From JANLQX01 sp031368095 (lineage in GTDB: Bacteria; Actinomycetota; Acidimicrobiia; Acidimicrobiales; JANYDT01), in NCBI GenBank assembly GCA_031368095.1, contig JANLQX010000384.1, positions 1 through 18,518 of the forward strand: 18,518 nt of DNA. Direction: 5' to 3'. The position numbers were made by a program, and so were the translations under genes. Position 1 is the stretch's first letter. The number at the start of each line of letters is the position of its first letter. Of this stretch, positions 12,376 through 18,518 are shown piece by piece. The notes below the pieces were generated by a model. The model was not told where the DNA came from. It worked only from the letters and a program-made list of their open reading frames with translations, and did not search any database.

Positions 12376-13677
12376 ATGAACTTCGGTCAAGAGATGCAGG
12401 ACCGGCTGGCTACGCCAGCCGCCGAACTTCTCCGTGAGCGGGGCGCAGTACTTCGCGGCGTCAGCGACGACGCCGCCATTGATATCAACGACTACGACAT
12501 CGAGCTCGGCGACGACGAGACGATGATCATCAACATGGGGCCGCAGCACCCAAGCACCCACGGTGTGCTCCGGGTGATGCTCGAGCTCAAGGGCGAGACC
12601 GTCCTTCGGACCAAACCGGTGGTCGGGTACCTCCACACCGGCATGGAGAAAACGGCTGAGAGCCTTACGTACATGCAGGGGTGCACCAACGTCACCCGCA
12701 TGGACTACCTCTCGCCGTTGTTCAACGAACTGGCCTTCTCGCTGGCCACCGAGAAGCTCCTCGGCGTGGAAATGCCGGACCGGGCCACCTGGATCCGCAT
12801 GCTCATGTGCGAGCTCAATCGCATGGCGTCGCACCTGTTGTTCATGGCGACCAACGGCATGGACCTCGGGGCCGTCGGCATGATGATCTACGGCTGGCGT
12901 GAACGCGAGGAAGTACTCACGTTCTTCGAAAAAGTCACCGGCCTTCGCATGAACCACAACTACATCCGCCCCGGCGGGGTGGCGGCGGATCTGCCGCCTG
13001 ACTGGCAGCACGACGTCTTGGCCCTGTGCGCCAAGATCGAGCCGCGACTCGACGAGTACGACACGCTGCTCAGCGGCCAGCCGATTTTTCTGGATCGAAC
13101 CCAAGGCGTGGGCGTGATCACCGCCAGTGAGGCAGTGGCCCTGTCGGCCACCGGCCCGATCCTGCGCTCTACCGGAGTCGAATGGGACCTTCGTCGCGAC
13201 ATGCCGTATCTCGCCTACGACAAGGTCGATTTCGACGTGGTGGTCGGTACCCATGGCGACGCGTTCGATCGCTACGCCATTCGGCTCAATGAGATCCGTG
13301 AGTCGATCCGTATCGTTCGCCAGATCGTCGACCTGATGCCGTCGGGCGACTACCGCACCCAGGACAAGAAGGTCACCCCGCCGCCTCGCAGTCGTATCGA
13401 CGAATCGATGGAGGCGCTCATCCATCACTTCAAATTGTTCACCGACGGCTACAAGGTGCCTGAGGGCGAGGTCTACGTGCCGGTCGAATCGCCCCGCGGT
13501 GAGATCGGTTGCTACATGGTGAGCGACGGGACGACGAAGCCGTACCGCATGCATTGGCGCGGTCCGTCGTTCGTGAACCTGCAGTCGATGCCCACGATGA
13601 TGCAGGGCGCGCAGGTCGCTGATGCGATCGCCATCATCTCGTCGATCGATCCTGTCCTGGGCGAGGTCGACCGGTGA
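12376..13677 (+). CDS. nuoD: NADH-quinone oxidoreductase subunit D (NuoD, 49 kDa)
   Basis: 433 aa; forms the quinone-binding site with NuoB. MGPQHPSTHGVLR (54-66) contains His62, and RMDYLSP (108-114) contains Tyr111; these match Thermus Nqo4 His38 and Tyr87, including the 49-residue spacing, the pair that contacts the quinone headgroup. GYLHTGMEK (84-92), the basic-aromatic HNYIRPGGV and the C-terminal SIDPVLGEVDR are family signatures. An N-terminal extension of about 50 residues precedes the conserved core. ATG 12376 follows GAGGA (12367-12371) at 4 nt; open frame upstream of it belongs to the nuoC region in a different frame. Confidence 0.97.
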   Translation: MNFGQEMQDRLATPAAELLRERGAVLRGVSDDAAIDINDYDIELGDDETMIINMGPQHPSTHGVLRVMLELKGETVLRTKPVVGYLHTGMEKTAESLTYMQGCTNVTRMDYLSPLFNELAFSLATEKLLGVEMPDRATWIRMLMCELNRMASHLLFMATNGMDLGAVGMMIYGWREREEVLTFFEKVTGLRMNHNYIRPGGVAADLPPDWQHDVLALCAKIEPRLDEYDTLLSGQPIFLDRTQGVGVITASEAVALSATGPILRSTGVEWDLRRDMPYLAYDKVDFDVVVGTHGDAFDRYAIRLNEIRESIRIVRQIVDLMPSGDYRTQDKKVTPPPRSRIDESMEALIHHFKLFTDGYKVPEGEVYVPVESPRGEIGCYMVSDGTTKPYRMHWRGPSFVNLQSMPTMMQGAQVADAIAIISSIDPVLGEVDR

Positions 13678-13729
13678 GACTGCGCTTGCAACGGTCCGGC
13701 GACCATGTGCCGAGCGAGGTCGATCGCTG

Positions 13730-14293
13730 ATGTCTCGCTTCAACCCGGCCAACCTCGAGCGCGCCCGCGAACTTCTTACGCACTACCCACGGGCCAAGAG
13801 CGCCACCATCCCGATGTGCCACCTTGCCCAGGAGCAAGACGGCTACCTGACCGAGGAGGCGATGGCCCATATCGCCGAACTCGTGGGCTGCACCAACGCC
13901 GAGGTGTACGGCACGGCATCGTTCTACGAGATGTTCAAGTTCCATCCCGTTGGTACCTATGTCGTCGGTGTCTGCACGAACATTTCCTGTCTGCTTGTCG
14001 GTGGTGAGGAGCTACTCGACCACGCCAGTGGCTCGCTCGGCATCCGGCCTGGCGCGACCACGGCCGACGGCCTCTTCACGCTCGAAGAAATGGAGTGCCT
14101 TGCGGCGTGCACGGAGGCACCGTGCCTGCAGGTGAACTATCGCTACGAGAACAAGGTCACCCACGAGGGCTTCGACCGTATCGTCGCCGACTTGCGAGCT
14201 GGTAAGCGCGCTGACATTCCCCGTCACGGCATGCTGGGTGCCGTGCGCCAATCCATTCCCGCCGATCGACGGGCCGGTGTGAAGGCCATCTGA
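13730..14293 (+). CDS. nuoE: NADH-quinone oxidoreductase subunit E (NuoE), 2Fe-2S N1a
   Basis: 187 aa; thioredoxin-like subunit of the NADH-oxidising module holding cluster N1a. Ligands are C82 and C87 (CTNISC) and C123 and C127 (ECLAAC), the standard C-x4-C ... C-x3-C pattern. VYGTASFYEMF (59-69) is typical. The C-terminal 25 residues (RHGMLGAVRQ...) extend beyond many homologues. ATG 13730 is preceded by GAGGT (13716-13720) at 9 nt. The 52-nt gap after nuoD has no feature I can identify. Confidence 0.96.
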   Translation: MSRFNPANLERARELLTHYPRAKSATIPMCHLAQEQDGYLTEEAMAHIAELVGCTNAEVYGTASFYEMFKFHPVGTYVVGVCTNISCLLVGGEELLDHASGSLGIRPGATTADGLFTLEEMECLAACTEAPCLQVNYRYENKVTHEGFDRIVADLRAGKRADIPRHGMLGAVRQSIPADRRAGVKAI

Positions 14294-14333
14294 GGCCTCC
14301 ACCCGAGCTCTTCCGCCCAACGAGGTCGCTAAC

Positions 14334-15674
14334 ATGCCTGCCCCTACCAAGATGATCTCCACCCGTTGGGATCAGGCCGATGGCCATACCCTGAACGGCT
14401 ACCTTCGCACCGGCGGCTACGAAGCGCTCCGCAAGGCGCTGGCCATGAACCCCGACGCCGTTGTCGACGAGGTCAAGGCGGCCAACCTGGCCGGACGCGG
14501 TGGCGCCGGATTTCCGTGCGGTACCAAGTGGTCGTTCCTGCCGAAAGACATCTTTCCGCGCTACCTCGTGGTCAATGGTGACGAGTCCGAGCCGGGCACG
14601 TACAAGGACCGCCTCCTCATGGAGCGCGATCCGCATCAGCTCATCGAAGGCGTGCTGATTGCGTCGTGGGCGATCAAGGCCGAGCAGGCGTTCATCTACA
14701 TCCGCGGCGAGATGCCTCATGCGCACGAGAGGGTCGCGGCGGCGCTCAACGAGGCGTATGCGGCCGGCTACATCGGCAAGAACATCTGCGGCACCGATTG
14801 GTCGATGGATGTAGTCCTGCATTGGGGTGCCGGCGCGTACATCGTCGGCGAAGAGACGGCGCTGATCGAGTCGCTCGAAGGCAACCGCGGGATGCCACGC
14901 CTCAAGCCGCCGTTCTTCCCGGCGTCGAAGGGCCTCTACATGCAGCCCACCGTCGTGAACAATGTGGAAACGCTGGCCAACCTTCCATGGATCATCAGCA
15001 ACGGCGCCGCCGCATTCACCAGTTTCGGGAACGAGAAGAACACCGGCACCCGCCTCTTCGCGGTGTCCGGTCATGTGAAAAATCCGGGCGTGTTCGAAGT
15101 GGAGTTCGGGACCACCACCTTTCGTGAGCTCTTCTATGACTTCTGTGGCGGCATCCGGGAGGACCGCACGGTCAAAGCCTTCATTCCGGGCGGCGGATCG
15201 GCCCCCTGGTTCTTCGAAGAGGATCTCGATACCCAGCTCGATGCGGGGGTCGTCGGCGGCAAGGGTTCGATGCTTGGTTCGGGGGCGATCGTCGTGATGG
15301 ACGACACGACCGACATGGTCAAGGCGGCGTGGCGTCTCGTAAAATTCTTCGCGAAAGAGAGTTGCGGCAAGTGTTCGCCGTGCCGTGAGGGAACGAATTG
15401 GATGGAGAAGATCTACCGCCGGATTCTCGACGGCGAAGGTCGCCCCGAAGACGTTGCGCTCCTGCTCGACGTGGCGGACAACATCAGCCCCGGACTCACG
15501 TGGCCGCCCAAGCAGACGACCATCTGTCCCCTCGGGCCCTCGGCGGCGGCTGGCGCTCTGGTGAGCTCGATCCGGCGCTTTCCGGTCGAGTACGACCATT
15601 ACATCGTGCACGGCCGCCCTATCGATGGCGTGTCGACGGGGATCTACCGACCGTCGCTCGCCCCCGCCTCCTAG
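14334..15674 (+). CDS. nuoF: NADH-quinone oxidoreductase subunit F (NuoF), NADH/FMN/N3 subunit
   Basis: 446 aa; binds NADH and FMN and holds 4Fe-4S cluster N3. GRGGAGFP (54-61) is the FMN/NADH Gly-rich loop, NGDESEPGTYKDR (81-93) and GAGAYIVGEETALIESLEG (165-183) the flavin-site segments, and ESCGKCSPCREG (342-353) plus C398 (TTICPLG) supply the four cluster ligands (C344, C347, C350, C398). The full set of NADH-binding features shows that this complex I is NADH-driven rather than one of the ferredoxin- or F420-type 11-subunit forms. ATG 14334 follows AACGAGGT (14319-14326) at 7 nt. Confidence 0.97.
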   Translation: MPAPTKMISTRWDQADGHTLNGYLRTGGYEALRKALAMNPDAVVDEVKAANLAGRGGAGFPCGTKWSFLPKDIFPRYLVVNGDESEPGTYKDRLLMERDPHQLIEGVLIASWAIKAEQAFIYIRGEMPHAHERVAAALNEAYAAGYIGKNICGTDWSMDVVLHWGAGAYIVGEETALIESLEGNRGMPRLKPPFFPASKGLYMQPTVVNNVETLANLPWIISNGAAAFTSFGNEKNTGTRLFAVSGHVKNPGVFEVEFGTTTFRELFYDFCGGIREDRTVKAFIPGGGSAPWFFEEDLDTQLDAGVVGGKGSMLGSGAIVVMDDTTDMVKAAWRLVKFFAKESCGKCSPCREGTNWMEKIYRRILDGEGRPEDVALLLDVADNISPGLTWPPKQTTICPLGPSAAAGALVSSIRRFPVEYDHYIVHGRPIDGVSTGIYRPSLAPAS

Positions 15675-15695
15675 CGCGCCAGACTGGGAATCGTC

Positions 15696-18323
15696 ATGAC
15701 CGACACCGCCACAACCGCGCCCGAGACGCCGAAGAAGACCACCCTCACCGTCACCATCGACGGGGTGGCAATGGAAGCCAATCCGGGTGAACTGCTGATC
15801 GCCGCAGCCGAACGCACCGGGACGTATATCCCCCGTTTCTGCTGGCATCCGCGGATGAAGGAAGTCGGGATGTGCCGGATGTGCCTCGTCGAGGTCTCCG
15901 GACCCCGAGGGATGTCGCTTCAGCCGGCGTGTATGCAGCCGTGCGCCGAGGGCATGGTCGTCGACACGAAGAGCGCCATGGTCAAGAAGGCCCAGGATGG
16001 GGTCCTCGAATTCCTGCTCGTCAACCATCCACTCGACTGCCCCGTGTGTGACAAGGGTGGCGAGTGCCCGCTGCAGGATCAGACACTCACCTTCGGTCCC
16101 GGCGAATCGCGTTTCGTCGAAGAGAAGCGCCACAACGAGAAGCCGATTCCGATCAGCGACCTTGTGCTTCTCGATCGGGAGCGTTGCATCCTGTGCGATC
16201 GCTGCACCCGCTTCTCCAAGGAGGTGGCCGGCGATCCGCTTATCCACTTCATCAATCGGGGCAACACCACCGAGGTGAATACGTTCCCCGACGATCCGTT
16301 CGCGTCGTACTTCTCCGGCAACGTGGTGCAGATATGTCCGGTTGGAGCGCTCACTGCTTCGCCGTACCGCTTTGCAGCGCGTCCGTGGGATCTTGATCAG
16401 GTCGAATCCACCTGCACGTCGTGTGCCGTTGGATGTCGTGTCGTCGTGCAGTCGAGCGGTGACGAGATCACTCGCTTGCAGGGGGTCGACTCGGATCCGG
16501 TGAACTGGGGGTGGTTATGCGACAAGGGCCGCTTCGATTTCGAAGCGGTGTCGTCACCGTCGCGGTTGTCGGCTCCGCTCGTTCGGGCCGCTCGTGGCGC
16601 CGCCCCGGAGAAGGTGTCGTGGTCGGCTGCGATGACTCGCATCGCAACTGCTCTGCGCACGTATCAACCGTCGGAAATCGGGTTCATCGGCGGCGCCCGG
16701 TTGACCAATGAAGATCAGTACGCCTACGTTCGTCTCGCCAAGCAAGTTCTGCGAACGGACAACGTCGACGCGCAACTCGCCGACGGGCTCACCCCCGATG
16801 CCTGGCTCGGTTTCCCCAAGGCCACGATCAATGACCTGGCCACGGCCGGCGCGATCGTGTTGCTCGGCCCCGACATCAAAGAAGAGCTGCCGGTTCTGTT
16901 CCTCCGTCTACGTGATGCTGCCGTCACCAAGAAGGTTCCGGTCGTCGAGTTCGCTGCTGCTCCCACCGGCGTGAGCCCCTACGCCGCGGAGTCGGTGCGC
17001 TATCGCCCGGGCGAGGTCGCGCTGGCCGTCAAGGCCGTCATGGCGGCGGCCGCCGGCTCGAGTGCGGAGCGCCAGATCGGCGGCGTGGAAGCTGACTCGA
17101 TTAACGCCGCGGGCGCCATTCTGGCCAAGGCGATCGTGAGTGGCAAGAAGGTCGTGGTGCTCCTCGGTCGGGCGTCGATGGCCGAACCCGACCGGGCGTT
17201 CGTTGAAGCGGCGTTGGCCGTCAGCGCGGCGTCGAGCGACGTGGTCGTACTGCCGGCGATGCGTCGGGCCAACCTTCACGGTGCCCTTGATATGGGCATG
17301 GCTCCCGGTCTGCTTCCGGGACGAGTTACCCACGGCGAGGGTGGGGCCTGGTTCGCGGCCCACTGGGGCGCCGGACCGTCGAATCCTGGGCTCGACACGG
17401 CGGCGATGCTTGAAGCGGCCGCAGCCGGAACGATCAAAGCGCTCGTACTTCTCGGTGCCGACCCGGTAGCCGACTTCGTTGACCGTGATCTCGCCGAGCG
17501 CGGCCTCATGGGCGCGGAATTAGTCGTGGCCATCGACACCCTTCCGAATGCCTCCAACACGCATGCTCATGTGATGCTCCCAGCCGCGGGGTTCGGGGAA
17601 AAGTCCGGGACCACGACCAATCTCGAAGGTCGAGTGACGGTACTGTCCTCCAAGGTGAGCGCCCCTGGGACGGCCCGTCCTGACTGGATGATCGCCACCG
17701 AATTGGCCTCCATGCTCGGAACCGACTTCGGCTACGAAACAGTCGGCGACATCACCGACGACATCGCCGCCACCGTCCCCACCCATGCCGGGGCCACCCG
17801 AGCCGAACTGCGTCGCCCGGCCAACGCCGACGGCATCGTGGTCCCGGTCCCCACGGAGGCGAGTACACCGTCGGCGGATGCCGCCGACCCGAGTGTCGAA
17901 GAAAACGCCGAACCGCGCCCGCCCAGCGTCGCCGCCCCGAAACCGTTGCGGGTGCGCGCCGTCGACGGCGTTGTACCGCAACCCGATTCCTACTCGCTTC
18001 GCCTCATCACCGGCCGAGTGCTCTATGACCAGGGTTCCATCGTTCAGGCCAGTTCGTCGCTGGCCAAGCTGGCCCGGCCGGCGTCGGTTCGGCTCCACTC
18101 CGGCGAAATCGAACGTCACGCCATGCACCCCGGCGACGTGATCCGAGTCGTCTCCCAAACCGGCGAGTTGGCTCTGACCATCGAGGTCGATGACCATCTT
18201 CCGCGGGGCGTGGCGTTCGTGCCGTGGAACCTGGCGGACCGCGGCGCCAACACCCTCATCAACGTGGGCGAACTGGCCGCTGACGGCATCACCAAGGTTC
18301 GTCTCGAAAGCGGGCGGTCCTGA
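15696..18323 (+). CDS. nuoG: NADH-quinone oxidoreductase subunit G (NuoG), with N7 cluster site
   Basis: 875 aa; electron wire of the NADH module. N-terminal 2Fe-2S domain: C49, C60, C63 and a later Cys (C79 or C83; two candidates). His-coordinated 4Fe-4S N5: H111, C115, C118, C124. N4: C164, C167, C170, C214. Then C240-x2-C243-x3-C247-x27-C275, with the same spacing as the off-path N7 cluster of Thermus Nqo3; N7 is found in a subset of bacteria. A molybdopterin-oxidoreductase-like domain follows but serves structurally only, as in other NuoG. A Pro/Ala/Glu-rich linker (about 717-752) joins the C-terminal dinucleotide-binding-like barrel (YSLRLITGRVLYDQ). The start is ATG 15696; the ribosome site is weak. 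The stop shares one base with nuoH. Confidence 0.96.
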   Translation: MTDTATTAPETPKKTTLTVTIDGVAMEANPGELLIAAAERTGTYIPRFCWHPRMKEVGMCRMCLVEVSGPRGMSLQPACMQPCAEGMVVDTKSAMVKKAQDGVLEFLLVNHPLDCPVCDKGGECPLQDQTLTFGPGESRFVEEKRHNEKPIPISDLVLLDRERCILCDRCTRFSKEVAGDPLIHFINRGNTTEVNTFPDDPFASYFSGNVVQICPVGALTASPYRFAARPWDLDQVESTCTSCAVGCRVVVQSSGDEITRLQGVDSDPVNWGWLCDKGRFDFEAVSSPSRLSAPLVRAARGAAPEKVSWSAAMTRIATALRTYQPSEIGFIGGARLTNEDQYAYVRLAKQVLRTDNVDAQLADGLTPDAWLGFPKATINDLATAGAIVLLGPDIKEELPVLFLRLRDAAVTKKVPVVEFAAAPTGVSPYAAESVRYRPGEVALAVKAVMAAAAGSSAERQIGGVEADSINAAGAILAKAIVSGKKVVVLLGRASMAEPDRAFVEAALAVSAASSDVVVLPAMRRANLHGALDMGMAPGLLPGRVTHGEGGAWFAAHWGAGPSNPGLDTAAMLEAAAAGTIKALVLLGADPVADFVDRDLAERGLMGAELVVAIDTLPNASNTHAHVMLPAAGFGEKSGTTTNLEGRVTVLSSKVSAPGTARPDWMIATELASMLGTDFGYETVGDITDDIAATVPTHAGATRAELRRPANADGIVVPVPTEASTPSADAADPSVEENAEPRPPSVAAPKPLRVRAVDGVVPQPDSYSLRLITGRVLYDQGSIVQASSSLAKLARPASVRLHSGEIERHAMHPGDVIRVVSQTGELALTIEVDDHLPRGVAFVPWNLADRGANTLINVGELAADGITKVRLESGRS

Positions 18324-18518
18324 TGGCCCAGGTCCTTGCCGCCGAACTCGGCGACCCCCTCCTTCGGGAAGGCTCCTATCTCTGGGGCATGCCGTTGCTG
18401 ATCATTGTCATCAAGGCACTGATCGCGCTGGTGATCTGTCTTCTCTCCGTGGTGTTGATGGTGTGGGCCGAGCGCAAGGTCATTTCCGACATGCAGGACC
18501 GGATCGGTCCGAACCGCG
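18323..18518 (+). CDS. nuoH: NADH-quinone oxidoreductase subunit H (NuoH), N-terminal part, cut by the window edge
   Basis: The first 65 codons are present. NuoH is the membrane subunit that joins the peripheral arm to the proton-pumping arm and forms part of the quinone tunnel. One hydrophobic helix (about 22-47) is followed by WAERKVISDMQDRIGPNR (48-65), the conserved NuoH signature (AERKxxxxxQxRxGPxR). The start ATG 18323 overlaps the nuoG stop (TGATG), so translation is coupled. The remaining nuo genes are expected downstream. Confidence 0.95.
   Translation, partial: MAQVLAAELGDPLLREGSYLWGMPLLIIVIKALIALVICLLSVVLMVWAERKVISDMQDRIGPNR

Noticed and set aside
12325..13752. Minus-strand open frame (475 codons) antisense to nuoD
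   Set aside because: Shadow of nuoD; the translation is His/Arg/Asp-rich and lacks any family motif.
14157..16247. Long minus-strand open frame (696 codons) across nuoE, nuoF and nuoG
   Set aside because: It is antisense to three genes with complete cofactor motifs; long antisense frames are common in GC-rich DNA and the translation has no recognisable domain.
1..18518. Mobile elements, CRISPR arrays, tRNA or rRNA genes
   Set aside because: No transposase or integrase-like protein, no regularly spaced repeats, and no cloverleaf or rRNA-like stretch was recognised anywhere in the window.

Overview
The window is dense, GC-rich DNA with short gaps, Shine-Dalgarno sites of the GAAAGG/AGGAG type and frequent GTG starts. 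The gene content is that of an aerobic, menaquinone-using actinobacterium. Placement near the Acidimicrobiia is an inference from protein style, because no marker gene is present. All functions below come from reading motifs by eye; no database search was run.

Left part (1-3840). A divergent pair opens the window: a short-chain dehydrogenase on the minus strand, cut by the window edge, and a cytochrome P450 on the plus strand. The P450 is followed 27 nt later by a geranylgeranyl-reductase/MenJ-type flavoprotein, which probably saturates an isoprenoid or menaquinone tail. A TetR regulator with a C-terminal WHG-type region follows, preceded by a 24-bp dyad and a perfect Shine-Dalgarno. A strong 14-bp stem-loop at 3768-3804 separates it from a convergent gene for a membrane-anchored mono-haem cytochrome c (minus strand, 3840-4613).

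Middle (4614-10754). A 345-nt divergent intergenic region carries a perfect 22-bp CRP/GlxR-type palindrome. From there a long plus-strand transcription unit runs to the window end. It begins with a cytochrome b6f/bc-type module: a small unknown 3-TM protein, an 8Fe ferredoxin, split cytochrome b (b6-type half with the cysteine that binds haem ci in b6f, then a subunit IV half with a long N-terminal extension), a Rieske protein, a di-haem cytochrome c and an unknown 271-aa membrane protein.

Right part (10766-18518). Only 11 nt later the complex I operon starts: nuoA, B, C, D, E, F, G and the first 65 codons of nuoH. The NADH dehydrogenase and quinol:cytochrome c reductase genes are therefore contiguous and probably co-regulated. 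Electrons would flow NADH -> complex I -> menaquinol -> b/Rieske -> cytochromes c.

The most interesting part is the complex III module. It combines a ferredoxin gene, the haem-ci cysteine, two unrecognised membrane proteins, a short helical motif IPxHLLxRxA occurring three times in two proteins (cytochrome c and subunit IV), and a CRP-like site. Together these suggest an unusual quinol:cytochrome c reductase with extra subunits and possibly a ferredoxin connection.
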